From Aquimarina amphilecti (lineage in GTDB: Bacteria; Bacteroidota; Bacteroidia; Flavobacteriales; Flavobacteriaceae), in the NCBI RefSeq assembly GCF_900109375.1, contig NZ_FOAB01000003.1, positions 515,728 through 579,727 on the forward strand: DNA of 64,000 nt, in the 5' to 3' direction. Made by a program: the position numbers and the translations under genes. Below are positions 52,657-62,192 of the stretch, in pieces. The notes beneath the pieces are model-generated. The model did not search any database, was not told the origin of the DNA, and saw only the letters and a list, made by a program, of their open reading frames with translations. The first letter of the stretch is position 1; each line of letters starts with the position of its first letter.

Positions 52657-53700
52657 ATGAAAACAAATAGTACAACAATTACTTTACTGAATAATAGTAA
52701 GAAGGTAAAACAGACAATGATCAATTTTTTACTTTTAGGGTTCTCTATCCTATTACTTACCAGTTGTAGTAAAAATGATGATAACGATATTATCGTTACT
52801 CAACCAATTTTAGGAGGATTAGAATTACAAACTGAAATAACAGAAAACCGTGATGAAGCATTACAAATTTTCACACTAAACTCTGGTGGTGCTGGAGAAG
52901 TGTATGGTGAAGATGGAACCATTTTATATTTTCCTGCTAACAGTTTTTTAGACCAAAATGGAGACCCTGTAACGGGTGTAGTTACTATAGAACTAATAGA
53001 AATCTATGACAAAGCTAAAATGCTACTTACCAAAATGCCTACTAACGGAAAGCGCCCTAATGGAGATGTAGAAACACTAGTGTCGGGTGGTGAGTTTTAT
53101 ATAAATGCAACTCAAAATAATGAACAATTAGAGCTCGCAAATGATTTCATGCTTTTTGCTCCAGCTGATGAATTTGACGAAGACATGTCAATATTTAATG
53201 GGCAAGATAATGATTGTGACGGTGATGAATTACAATGTGATATCGTTTGGGAAGAGGATGAACAAGCAGGTTTAGAACCAATACAAAGAGAAGGCCCTAA
53301 CGGCGAAGGAGTGAGCGGATATGGAGGTTTCCTTAGCAACTTTGGATGGACAAATATTGATCGTTGGTATAACGATGCAAGGCCAAAAACGTTATTACAA
53401 GTGGATGTACCAGAAGGATTCGACAACACCAATAGCAATGTGTATGTATCTTATGACGGAGAACCAACTGCTCTAGCTTTATTAGACATTTATGATCCTG
53501 AAACAGGTCTTTTCTCTGAACATTATGGTTTAATCCCTATAGGATTAGAAGTTCATATCATTTTTGTATCTGTTCAAGATGATCAATATGTCTACGCAAT
53601 CCAAGGAGTTACTATTGAAGAAAATCATCTAGAAATAATTGGAACAACAAATACAGGAACCGAATCAGAATTAGTAGCATTAATAAACGATCTCCCGTAA
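52657..53700 (+). CDS. Lipoprotein of the ECF cluster
   Basis: 347 aa. Lipoprotein signal (FSILLLTSC, followed by SKNDDN) after a long N-terminal extension; Met21 is an alternative start. A beta-rich domain (TILYFPANSFLDQNGDPVTG, VTIELIEIYDKAKMLLTK, LVSGGEFYINATQN) resembles folds often found near OmpA or PKD proteins in Flavobacteria. No family named. First gene of the divergent operon; ends at a hairpin. Confidence 0.75.
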   Translation: MKTNSTTITLLNNSKKVKQTMINFLLLGFSILLLTSCSKNDDNDIIVTQPILGGLELQTEITENRDEALQIFTLNSGGAGEVYGEDGTILYFPANSFLDQNGDPVTGVVTIELIEIYDKAKMLLTKMPTNGKRPNGDVETLVSGGEFYINATQNNEQLELANDFMLFAPADEFDEDMSIFNGQDNDCDGDELQCDIVWEEDEQAGLEPIQREGPNGEGVSGYGGFLSNFGWTNIDRWYNDARPKTLLQVDVPEGFDNTNSNVYVSYDGEPTALALLDIYDPETGLFSEHYGLIPIGLEVHIIFVSVQDDQYVYAIQGVTIEENHLEIIGTTNTGTESELVALINDLP

Positions 53701-53757
53701 AACATCTCACACTGGAATATGCATATTAGGTAATGGGGGTTACAGCAAATTTCAGCA

Positions 53758-53790
53758 AAAATTCCGGAAGGGCTTACTTTCCGGAATTTT
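53758..53790 (+). terminator. Terminator after the first lipoprotein
   Basis: Perfect 12-bp stem (53758-53769 with 53779-53790) with a 9-nt loop, rich in A at the start and T at the end. The next gene has its own promoter-like element. Confidence 0.8.
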
Positions 53791-53843
53791 AATTTTTAAG
53801 GCCATAATATTACACTTAAAACAATAAAAAAGAACAAACCTGA

Positions 53844-53871
53844 GGTAACAAAAAAACAGCATCATTTATAT
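53844..53871 (+). promoter_or_regulatory. Possible ECF promoter, copy 2
   Basis: GGTAAC (53844-53849), 16-bp spacer starting with A7, then TTATAT (53866-53871), 32 bp before the next lipoprotein gene. Same spacing as copy 1. Confidence 0.45.
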
Positions 53872-53902
53872 AATAGTATAAACCCTTAAAAAAACAGATA
53901 TT

Positions 53903-54541
53903 ATGAAAACAAAAGACACTTTAAGACACAATATTATTAACAGAGTTTTTAAAGGAACCTTAATAAAGCTTTTTACACTATTCTCCTTTTTACTTCTAAC
54001 CATTTCTTGCGATACAGATAATGACCCAACAAATAATATATGTGAGGACTATTATGTCAATAACTTTATAACTACTGCTTTTTCTAATGCTAACAATTAC
54101 GATGATCTACCCGAATTTATGGATTTGGAAACTCATGAATATGTAATAAAAATAAATGCAGATGGCGAAATTTGCTCTGTTGGGTACCAAAATCCAAGTA
54201 CGTATAATGGAGATTATACTATAGAGGTTATAAATACCACAAGTCTTAATAGCTATTCGGGAACTCATACTTTCTCTCAAGGACAGTTAGATTACCAATC
54301 TATTACTCCTGTTATTGTATCCTCTGGTGATATAATTACAGTTAAAAGGACAATTATGCAAGGATATCCGAACCTCGACGCCACATTAGGACGTGTATTA
54401 AGACCTTCCAATTTTTCTACTGTTCCCTTTCCTATTACTCAAGGTACCGTAGAATTCTTGTCTTCTAATTTCTATGGAGCAGGTGGACCGGTAAATAACA
54501 TTGCGATGCCATATATCGGATTAGGCTTTAAAGCTGATTAA
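53903..54541 (+). CDS. Lipoprotein of the ECF cluster (2)
   Basis: 212 aa. The start MKTKDTLRH resembles the first lipoprotein's MKTNSTTI, and the signal ends FLLLTISC. The rest is beta-rich (ICSVGYQNPSTYNGDYTIEV...GDIITVKRTIMQG). No family recognised. Followed by a terminator-like hairpin. Confidence 0.75.
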   Translation: MKTKDTLRHNIINRVFKGTLIKLFTLFSFLLLTISCDTDNDPTNNICEDYYVNNFITTAFSNANNYDDLPEFMDLETHEYVIKINADGEICSVGYQNPSTYNGDYTIEVINTTSLNSYSGTHTFSQGQLDYQSITPVIVSSGDIITVKRTIMQGYPNLDATLGRVLRPSNFSTVPFPITQGTVEFLSSNFYGAGGPVNNIAMPYIGLGFKAD

Positions 54542-54564
54542 AGTATTAACTTATTTAAAACAAT

Positions 54565-54596
54565 AAATTCTGGGATGGTTTACCTTCCAGAATTTT
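54565..54596 (+). terminator. Terminator after the second lipoprotein
   Basis: About 11-bp stem (54565-54575 with 54585-54595; one G-U) with a 9-nt loop and a T-rich 3' side. Confidence 0.7.
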
Positions 54597-54666
54597 AATT
54601 CACTAACTGATATAATTTAATCTCGTTTAACTTTTTGATTATCTTTAGTAACACTAACAACAAATC

Positions 54667-56655
54667 ATGAATAGATTTTCGGCTTTATTTATAATGATAT
54701 GCCTCCCTTTTTTCTGCATTGGACAAATACTGACCAATGACACAATCCCTAGAATAGCGCCAATATCTTATGAAATCCAAGGCAATCAAGTAATTTACGG
54801 AGCACAAATGCCTCCTCTTAATCAAATCGCAGGAGCTCCAAAGGCTTTTTACACATATTACTGGGAATTTGGAGATGGTACTTATAGTTTTAAAGAAAAA
54901 CCAGCGCATTCATACAAAAAAAATGAAACCTACGCAGTTAAATTATGGGCCACAAATAATTACGACAATGGAAAACCACCTATTAGCAGGCCAAAATCTA
55001 TAAAGGTTACTGACGCAGAAGACGAAGCTTCTCTTGAAAACGCATCTTCATTTAAAGAAGATGAAGATTTATTATTAAAAAGAAATCGTGAACCGATTCC
55101 GAATCAAGAAATGGTTTTTATCACTAGTTACAAAAACAACAATAATTATATTTCTAACGGAAAACTATATCTGTTCTATAACGATCGCCAATTCAAAAAT
55201 GATAATTTCATAATAGAAGATACTCGATTGCATCACGAGGAACGAATTACACCGTTAGATCTTATCTCATTGAATCTTCCAGAAAATGACATTCATACCT
55301 TATTAGCCTCTAACAGTAGTTCGGTTTTGTATAAAAGAACGCTTATTGCACAAGACACTACCAAACGAAAAAACCTACCACTTACATTAGAAGAATCAAA
55401 AACTTTATATCGAAATTACCAAATAATAGAATTTGACAACATGAAACCTGGTGAAGAACGTAACATCTTCCGTACAATCAAAACGACTCCAGAAATGATT
55501 AAAGACACTAGTGCAATTGTTACTCTAAGAAGTGTTTATGTTCCAGATAACAATTTTGACAACCACACTGTAAAAGATACTGAAATGGAAATTGTAACCT
55601 CACATGATCCTAACAAAATGTCTTCTAATGGCTGGTTAATGAATTATCGATTGGTACGATTTAAAAGATTAAAATTCAAAGTACGATTTCAGAATAACGG
55701 AGAAGGCCCTGCTAACACTATTAAGCTAGAAGTTGACACTCCTGAAATGTTTGACAAATCTACTTTGGAAATCGATAGTATGTATCCCGAATGTCCAATT
55801 TGCCCAAAAGAACGAGAGGTAAACTACAGTTGCTTAGATACAATCCTAAAAAAGGATAAAATTATTTTCCAATTTAATAAAATCTATCTTCCTGGAAGTG
55901 AACAAAAAAATGTGGAAGAAATTGATTCTACTAAAGGCTTTGTAAAATACTCTATGAAATTTGGTAAACGCTTTCATAAAAAGAAGACTCGAAGTAGAAC
56001 TTCAATTTACTTTGACAAAAATGAGCCTATTATTACCAATTATGCCACCACCAGATTCTCCCCAGGAATTTCTATAGGAGCCAAAGCTGGGTACATTTTA
56101 GTTCCCGAACTAAACAATCAAAGAGAGTACTTTATTGGGGCAACATTATCTCCATTTAAATCCTATCGAGCTTATTATCAAGCAGAGTTACTGGTTTCTG
56201 CATCTTCATTTGATGAAATAAGAAATTTCGAAACTAGATCTACACAAGCCAATGGAATAGAAAACCTTATTGAATTCTCAGAGGCAAACAAGTACAATAA
56301 TATCTCATTATATCTAATACCCGCCTCTTATCGATATAACTTCAATAATTTATTTGCTATTGGAGCAGGAATTCAGTTAAAACTAGATCTTACAAGTACA
56401 AATGATCAAGAAACAACAGGTACAGGGTTTATTATTGAAGGACAAGGTCAAGGACAAATAATCACTCCCGATCGGGATTTAGATTCCTTTACCATTCAAA
56501 AATTAGATGACACTATAACCAATTTTCAAACAGGAGTCTTTATCGGAATGAATCTGGGAGCTGTAAGAATTGGACCAAGCCTTGGTGTCAGATATGTTTA
56601 TAATTTTGATACCCCAAACTCTCAAATTCAATTCTATGGAATTTGGAAATTCTAG
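54667..56655 (+). CDS. PKD-domain outer-membrane protein
   Basis: 662 aa. Signal peptide (1-18), a PKD domain (about 40-115: FYTYYWEFGDGTYSFKEKPAHSY), a DUF7619-like repeat region (about 290-440: MEIVTSHDPNKMSSNGWLMN...NNGEGPANTIKLEVDTPE, each in part) and a C-terminal beta-barrel (about 465-662: ISIGAKAGYILVPELN...GVFIGMNLGAVRIGPSLGVRYVYNF, quoted in part) ending FYGIWKF. It is probably an outer-membrane protein. The next gene starts 20 bp before this stop. Confidence 0.82.
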   Translation: MNRFSALFIMICLPFFCIGQILTNDTIPRIAPISYEIQGNQVIYGAQMPPLNQIAGAPKAFYTYYWEFGDGTYSFKEKPAHSYKKNETYAVKLWATNNYDNGKPPISRPKSIKVTDAEDEASLENASSFKEDEDLLLKRNREPIPNQEMVFITSYKNNNNYISNGKLYLFYNDRQFKNDNFIIEDTRLHHEERITPLDLISLNLPENDIHTLLASNSSSVLYKRTLIAQDTTKRKNLPLTLEESKTLYRNYQIIEFDNMKPGEERNIFRTIKTTPEMIKDTSAIVTLRSVYVPDNNFDNHTVKDTEMEIVTSHDPNKMSSNGWLMNYRLVRFKRLKFKVRFQNNGEGPANTIKLEVDTPEMFDKSTLEIDSMYPECPICPKEREVNYSCLDTILKKDKIIFQFNKIYLPGSEQKNVEEIDSTKGFVKYSMKFGKRFHKKKTRSRTSIYFDKNEPIITNYATTRFSPGISIGAKAGYILVPELNNQREYFIGATLSPFKSYRAYYQAELLVSASSFDEIRNFETRSTQANGIENLIEFSEANKYNNISLYLIPASYRYNFNNLFAIGAGIQLKLDLTSTNDQETTGTGFIIEGQGQGQIITPDRDLDSFTIQKLDDTITNFQTGVFIGMNLGAVRIGPSLGVRYVYNFDTPNSQIQFYGIWKF

Positions 56656-59239
56656 AAGTGTTATTTTACTTTTTATTTATCTGTATTTTGGAAATCCCAT
56701 CCTTTATTCACAGCAAAAAACCAATACTTCTGAGTTTTTATACAATCAATTGGACAATTTTCTTTCGGATCCTAACACTTCTAATTTAAATAGATTAACT
56801 AAAATAATTAGTACCAAAGAAAACCAACTACAGACTACCGAAGACAAATTAGCCTGGATTATCACTAATACAAATATCGGTTACTATAACACTCGGTTTA
56901 GCAATCTGCCAACGGCAATAATATATTATGAAAAAGCCTGGAAAGTTTTTCTTAACAACGACATAAAAGGTTATGATATTATTGAAAACTGTTTACAACC
57001 TTTAGGTAATTTATATCTTAAAATTGGCGACCTACAAAAAGCAAAAAACACAATAACTAGTTATTTATATCTAGCAGAGCAGCAGCAAAATTTGCCTCAA
57101 ATAATTTCTGCGATTACCAACTTATCCATTGCATATAATAATCAGAGTAATTACCAACAAGCCATCAAAATACTTCAAAAGGGAGAAAAAATTGCTTCTG
57201 AAAATGTAAATATCCTAACCAATTTAGCAACAAATTATTTAGATATTGGCGCAACAGAACAAGCCAGAAATTATGCGCTAAAGGTAATATCTATTGATGC
57301 TTCGCAAACAAATGCTTATCAAATATTAGCCGCAATTGAATTAGAAAGTAAAAATTCCCAAAATGCCCAATATTATATTAATAAAGCAAAAACTCAACTA
57401 TTAAAAAAACCAAATACCTCAACCAGAGACCTTGCAAAATTACAATTAGCTTATATCGACATATTACTTTCTAAATCCTCATTTATCGAAGCAATGGATA
57501 TTGTAAAAGAAATTTACAGCATCCTTTTACCCTCGCATTCTCAAAAAACTGATATTCCCAAAAAGGAACATCTTATAGCTGACAAAATCCTTCTTAAAAC
57601 TATAGATCTACAGGCATACATTTATAAACAACTAAACAATCCAATTTCAGCAATTCAGTCTTATGAAACTGCTTTTCTGGTAAATTCCAAATTAAACACC
57701 GCATATCCATTACAAGACACAAAAATCATTCAACACGGTCAAAATCGAAATAGAACTGAAAAATACATAGATATCTTATACTCTTTATACACAAAAACCA
57801 GAGACATAAATTATCTATATAAAGCTTTTGAAGCGGCTGACAATTCTAAAGCTCCTTTTGTAAACCAAGCACAATTATCAAAACAGTTACTATCTTCCTA
57901 TAAAAATGATTCAATAGTTAAGAAAAACGCTCAACTAACGTATCAACTTGCATCTTATGAAACGAGCATTCTAAGAGAAAGACAACAAGGAGATAAGGCC
58001 GATATCAAAAAAATTCAACAATGGAATACTCTTCATAATAACAAATCCATTGAAATCAAGGAATTAACCAATGTATTAAAAGAAAAGTATCCTAAATTAT
58101 TATCTACACATAAAACAGTATCTATTATAAATCTTCAGAAAAAACTAAAACAAGATGATATCACACTGATCGAATATTTCTTCGGAAAAGAAACCATTTA
58201 TCAGTTTAAAATTGATGCTCACTCTATAGATTTACAAACAATAGGTATTAGTGAAAATTTAAGGAAAATTACTCAAGATTACATCGCCTACTTCAATAGC
58301 CCTTCAGTCATTAACAATGATATAAAAGAGTTTTCAGAAAGTAGTTTTAAAATATATAAAACTCTTAAAATCCCCAACGCCAAAAAGATAATGATAATCC
58401 CCGATGGGCTATTGAATTTTATTCCTTTTGAAACTTTACTTACAAAAAAAACCACTGCTTTAAATTTCCAAAACATGCCCTTTTTATTAAAATCAAGTGT
58501 TTTGATTTATGAAAATTCTGCAAGTAAATATTCAAGAGCTATTACAAAAAAAAATAATGATATAAGCATCTTAGGCATATTTCCTGTTTTTGAAAAAACC
58601 GATATCGAACTCCCTTTTTCAATCAAAGAACAACAATATATTGAACAACAATTTAGTGGTACATTTTTGAAGCAGGAAAGCGCAACATATACTAACTTTC
58701 TTAATGAATCAAAAAAACATCCTATTTTACATCTATCAACTCACGCAGAAGCCGGAAACTTTTCCAGACCCGCTTCTATACAATTTAGAGATCAAGTAAT
58801 ACCGGTAAATCAATTATATGGACTAAATTTAGAAACGGAGCTAGTCGTTCTTAGTGCCTGCGAAACAGGTGTAGGATCTATAATTTCTGGGGAAGGGCCT
58901 TTGAGTATAGGTAGAGGATTTCAATATGCAGGAGTTCCTAATGTACTATTTTCATTATGGATGGTAAATGACAAAACTACTTCAGAACTCATGGGATATT
59001 TTTATAAGAACTTACAGCTTTCACGTTCGAATGTCGAAGGATTGCATAAAGGAAAATTAGATTACCTCAATTCTGAAAAAATATCTAATGCCCAAAAATC
59101 TCCATATTACTGGGCAGCATTTATTTATTACGGCTCATACCAAGCACCAACCCATTACAATTATAACTGGGTCTGGATAACAGGTGTTTTCTTATTAATT
59201 ATACTATTTTTGTTTGTGATTCGACAAAAAATAAAATGA
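56636..59239 (+). CDS. Secreted TPR-CHAT protease-like protein
   Basis: 867 aa. Signal peptide (about 1-25, ending ILYSQQ), several TPR-type repeats (about 50-400), and a CHAT (caspase-HetF-associated) protease domain (about 540-840) with catalytic His703 (LHLSTHAEAG) and Cys742 (VVLSACETGVGS). A C-terminal TM helix (about 842-862, WVWITGVFLLIILFLFVI) and basic end follow. The catalytic domain would therefore be periplasmic and tethered, unlike most CHAT proteins. An upstream in-frame ATG at 56570 would add 22 non-signal-like residues; the ATG at 56636 gives a proper signal peptide. It overlaps the PKD gene by 20 bp and the next gene by 4 bp. Confidence 0.88.
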   Translation: MEFGNSRSVILLFIYLYFGNPILYSQQKTNTSEFLYNQLDNFLSDPNTSNLNRLTKIISTKENQLQTTEDKLAWIITNTNIGYYNTRFSNLPTAIIYYEKAWKVFLNNDIKGYDIIENCLQPLGNLYLKIGDLQKAKNTITSYLYLAEQQQNLPQIISAITNLSIAYNNQSNYQQAIKILQKGEKIASENVNILTNLATNYLDIGATEQARNYALKVISIDASQTNAYQILAAIELESKNSQNAQYYINKAKTQLLKKPNTSTRDLAKLQLAYIDILLSKSSFIEAMDIVKEIYSILLPSHSQKTDIPKKEHLIADKILLKTIDLQAYIYKQLNNPISAIQSYETAFLVNSKLNTAYPLQDTKIIQHGQNRNRTEKYIDILYSLYTKTRDINYLYKAFEAADNSKAPFVNQAQLSKQLLSSYKNDSIVKKNAQLTYQLASYETSILRERQQGDKADIKKIQQWNTLHNNKSIEIKELTNVLKEKYPKLLSTHKTVSIINLQKKLKQDDITLIEYFFGKETIYQFKIDAHSIDLQTIGISENLRKITQDYIAYFNSPSVINNDIKEFSESSFKIYKTLKIPNAKKIMIIPDGLLNFIPFETLLTKKTTALNFQNMPFLLKSSVLIYENSASKYSRAITKKNNDISILGIFPVFEKTDIELPFSIKEQQYIEQQFSGTFLKQESATYTNFLNESKKHPILHLSTHAEAGNFSRPASIQFRDQVIPVNQLYGLNLETELVVLSACETGVGSIISGEGPLSIGRGFQYAGVPNVLFSLWMVNDKTTSELMGYFYKNLQLSRSNVEGLHKGKLDYLNSEKISNAQKSPYYWAAFIYYGSYQAPTHYNYNWVWITGVFLLIILFLFVIRQKIK

Positions 59240-59673
59240 CAACATTACGCCAATTCCTACTTAACAAAGAATACCATCGTATTAGACTTGTATATACTAA
59301 AACCAATCATTTTGAAGTAAAAGCAATGCTTAATGGTATAGAAGGAAATTTTATTTTAGATACGGGAGCATCAAATTCTTGTGTAGGTTTTGATGCGGTA
59401 GAAAAATTCAATCTCTTTGCTCAAGATAGCGATGTAAAAGCCGCTGGTGCTGGAGCTACCGATATGCTTACTCAACTTTCTAAAAAAAACACCTTACAAT
59501 TAGGGAAATGGTCGAAAAATAACGTTTCACTTGTTTTATTTGATCTAACACACGTAAACACTGCCTTAATAGCTCATAAAGCCGAACCTGTAGACGGTAT
59601 AATAGGTGCTGATGTTTTAAAAAGAGGAAAAGCAGTAATTGATTACGAACGAAAGTGCGTATACTTAAAATAA
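59236..59673 (+). CDS. Retropepsin-like aspartyl protease
   Basis: 145 aa. A single aspartyl-protease lobe with DTGAS (Asp42) and a later IIGADVLKRGKAVIDY motif, as in the retropepsin/SDD1-like domain family. These act as dimers. No signal peptide or TM is visible, so it is probably cytosolic. Four-base overlap with the CHAT gene implies coupled translation and a shared role. Confidence 0.88.
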   Translation: MTTLRQFLLNKEYHRIRLVYTKTNHFEVKAMLNGIEGNFILDTGASNSCVGFDAVEKFNLFAQDSDVKAAGAGATDMLTQLSKKNTLQLGKWSKNNVSLVLFDLTHVNTALIAHKAEPVDGIIGADVLKRGKAVIDYERKCVYLK

Positions 59674-59895
59674 CCTACCATTCCACTTATTAGATCATTT
59701 TTCTCTACTACATATTTCTCTGATTGACTTAACCAATCTTCCTAAACTTTCTTAAAACAAGAGTATACCCCAAAGTATTTTCGCTACAAGCCATTACCTA
59801 ATAGCATTTTTCCAAATTCAGGTGATTCTACGTATAGCATATTTTTTATTCTCCACATAACTTTGATCCAAAGGGAAAACTACAACTATATATTT

Positions 59896-60855
59896 ATGAA
59901 AATAATTCTCATAGGAGCATTTCCAATTTGTCTCTCCGTATACAAATACCTTTCGAAAAACGAATTATTAAACGCTGTATGTTTTGAAGAATCAGCGGGA
60001 CAAAACACAAACAACCTTTGGTCTTCTCTTATACAAAAAGAAGGATATGAAACATATAATATCAACAAACAAAATATCCATATCGATTTTAAAAAATGGT
60101 TAATTAAAAAAAGTCCAGATCTAGTAATCGTCTGTGGCTTCTCAATTAAGATCCCAAAAGAAGTATTATCCATACCAACCTATGGTTTCTTAAATATTCA
60201 TTTCGGGAAATTACCAGAAAACAAAGGCCCAAATCCATTATTCTGGTCAATAAAACAAGGAAAGAAAGAAACAATTATTACCATTCATAAAATGGATAAA
60301 GATTGGGATACTGGTAACATTTTAATCGAACAACCAGTTCCTATTATTCCTGGAGAAACAGTAGGGATGGTAAATTCTAAAATGAGCAACATGCTTGGAG
60401 AACTATCTCAAAAAGCGATTGAATTAGTGAAAAAACCTTCGAATTACAAACCTCAGTCTGATCACAACAAAAACTACTACCATCGACCAGATGAAAAAGA
60501 CACTACAATATCCTGGGAAACACAAACAGCTGATGAAATAGAACAATTAATCAATGCTTGTAATCCTAAATACGGTGGAGCAACCACTTACTACCAAGGA
60601 TCACCGATAAAAATAATAGAAGTTTCTCCGGTAGATAGTCAACCCATATTTGGTAAAACCGCTGGAGAAATTGTGCATGCACATCCTCAAGAAGGACTAT
60701 ATGTATACTGCAAATACGGGAAAATATTAAGAATAAATATAATCAGCTCGGATGCAGGTGTTTTATCAGGAGTAAAATTCGTTCATCTCGGAGTGCAACA
60801 GGGGCATTATTTCACCAACAATATAGCATATAAACAGCGTAGTGTTGTCTCATAA
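59896..60855 (+). CDS. Formyltransferase-family enzyme
   Basis: 319 aa. A methionyl-tRNA formyltransferase-like N-terminal domain with the catalytic triad pattern Asn100, His102 (LNIHFGKLPENKGPNP) and Asp138 (WDTGNI), then a C-terminal OB-like domain (about 205-319). Such stand-alone members formylate amino sugars or other amines. The start at 59896 (MKIILIGAFP) is preferred to an upstream TTG. It lies before the collar-protein genes; whether it belongs with them is unknown. Confidence 0.85.
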   Translation: MKIILIGAFPICLSVYKYLSKNELLNAVCFEESAGQNTNNLWSSLIQKEGYETYNINKQNIHIDFKKWLIKKSPDLVIVCGFSIKIPKEVLSIPTYGFLNIHFGKLPENKGPNPLFWSIKQGKKETIITIHKMDKDWDTGNILIEQPVPIIPGETVGMVNSKMSNMLGELSQKAIELVKKPSNYKPQSDHNKNYYHRPDEKDTTISWETQTADEIEQLINACNPKYGGATTYYQGSPIKIIEVSPVDSQPIFGKTAGEIVHAHPQEGLYVYCKYGKILRINIISSDAGVLSGVKFVHLGVQQGHYFTNNIAYKQRSVVS

Positions 60856-60914
60856 ACAACAACTATATAACAGACAATAATCAAACCAAATTATTAATCT
60901 TAAATCAATACAAC

Positions 60915-61493
60915 ATGGAAGGATACACTTCAGAAATACGTTTATGGGGACCAAATTGGGCTCCAAGAAACTGGGCACTTTGTAATGGTCAATTATTATC
61001 CATCGCTCAGAACACAGCATTGTTTTCCTTAATAGGAACTATCTATGGAGGGGATGGGAGAACTTCTTTTGCATTACCCGACTTGAGAGGTCGCGTACCA
61101 ATTGGTCCTGGTCAAGGAATAGGATTATCTCTACGCCGAGAAGGACAAAAAGGGGGAACAGAAATTAACACATTGAATGTGACACAAATTCCATCACATA
61201 CTCATGGTGTGATCATTAACAATCCTGGAGAAATCGCTATACCTATTAATACATCGTCTGGAGATGAAGATGAATCGAATCCTGGAGCAGGAGTTTTAGC
61301 AAATACTGGAGCAGACAATTATGCAAGTTCGCCAACAGCAAATGCTAGTTATGCTGGTGCTAATATCCCTGTATCCGGATCACAAATTGACATAGGAAAT
61401 ACCGGTGGGAATCAGTCAATTAATAACATGCAACCATATCTGGGGGTTAATTACGTCATATGTCTTCAGGGAACTTTTCCGTCTAGAAGCTAA
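60915..61493 (+). CDS. Phage-tail-collar (MdpB-like) protein 1
   Basis: 192 aa. Tail-collar domain with the hallmark GTIYGGDGRTSFALPDLRGR and the NTLNVTQIPSHTH metal/His segment, followed by a Gly/Asn-rich region and a C-terminal strand. Tail-collar proteins occur in phage tail fibres and as stand-alone proteins (MdpB). No other phage genes are near. A tandem paralogue starts exactly 600 bp later. Confidence 0.88.
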   Translation: MEGYTSEIRLWGPNWAPRNWALCNGQLLSIAQNTALFSLIGTIYGGDGRTSFALPDLRGRVPIGPGQGIGLSLRREGQKGGTEINTLNVTQIPSHTHGVIINNPGEIAIPINTSSGDEDESNPGAGVLANTGADNYASSPTANASYAGANIPVSGSQIDIGNTGGNQSINNMQPYLGVNYVICLQGTFPSRS

Positions 61494-61514
61494 TCTTTAA
61501 AACTTTAAAAAATT

Positions 61515-62093
61515 ATGGAAGGATACATTTCAGAAATTCGTTTATGGGGTCCCAACTGGGCTCCAAGAAGTTGGGCCTTGTGTCATGGACAACTATTACC
61601 AGTCTCGCAGAATAATGCTTTATTTTCTTTGATAGGAACTATCTATGGTGGTGATGGCAGAACTACATTCGCACTACCTGACTTAAGAGGACGAATACCG
61701 ATTGGGCCAGGAAATGGCCCAGGATTATCTCCGTATAGCGAAGGACAAACGGGTGGTTCCGAAATAAACACATTGAATGTTACTCAATTACCAATTCATA
61801 CGCATAATGTAATTATTAATAATGCTGGAGAGATCGCGATCCCGGTTAATACCGCGTCAGGAGATGAAGATGAATCAAATCCTGGGGCAGGAGTTTTAGC
61901 AAATACCGGAGCAGACAATTATGCAAGTTCGCCAACAACAAATGCTAGCTATGCGGGTGCTAATATCCCTGTATCCGGATCACAAATTGATATTGGAAAT
62001 ACCGGCGGAAGTCAACCTATTGGAAACATACAGCCCTTTTTAGGTTTAAACTATATTATCTGTCTTCAAGGAATTTACCCCTCCAGAAGCTAA
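61515..62093 (+). CDS. Phage-tail-collar (MdpB-like) protein 2
   Basis: 192 aa, paralogue of the previous gene, with identical spacing of motifs (GTIYGGDGRTTFALPDLRGR, NTLNVTQLPIHTH). Their central parts (for example 61284-61398 against 61884-61998) are far more alike at DNA level than their 5' parts, which suggests gene conversion. It is followed by a terminator and a large adhesin gene. Confidence 0.88.
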   Translation: MEGYISEIRLWGPNWAPRSWALCHGQLLPVSQNNALFSLIGTIYGGDGRTTFALPDLRGRIPIGPGNGPGLSPYSEGQTGGSEINTLNVTQLPIHTHNVIINNAGEIAIPVNTASGDEDESNPGAGVLANTGADNYASSPTTNASYAGANIPVSGSQIDIGNTGGSQPIGNIQPFLGLNYIICLQGIYPSRS

Positions 62094-62098
62094 TCTTT

Positions 62099-62134
62099 AA
62101 AAAAAAAGAGAATATTCCCTTTCTCTTTTTTTTT
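62099..62134 (+). terminator. Terminator after the collar genes
   Basis: Stem of 12-14 bp (62099-62112 with 62121-62134), 8-nt loop, flanked by A and T runs. Confidence 0.85.
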
Positions 62135-62192
62135 CCTTAACTTGTTTCAAAGAATTTTTCTAAAATTATTTATGTAACAAAACTACTAACGA

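Noticed and set aside
54648..54653. AGTAAC near the PKD gene as a third ECF promoter
   Set aside because: It is too close to the ATG and lacks the matching -10 element at 16 bp.
60915..62093. A prophage remnant because of the tail-collar domains
   Set aside because: No terminase, capsid, portal, integrase or lysis genes are nearby, and stand-alone collar-domain proteins are common in bacteria.
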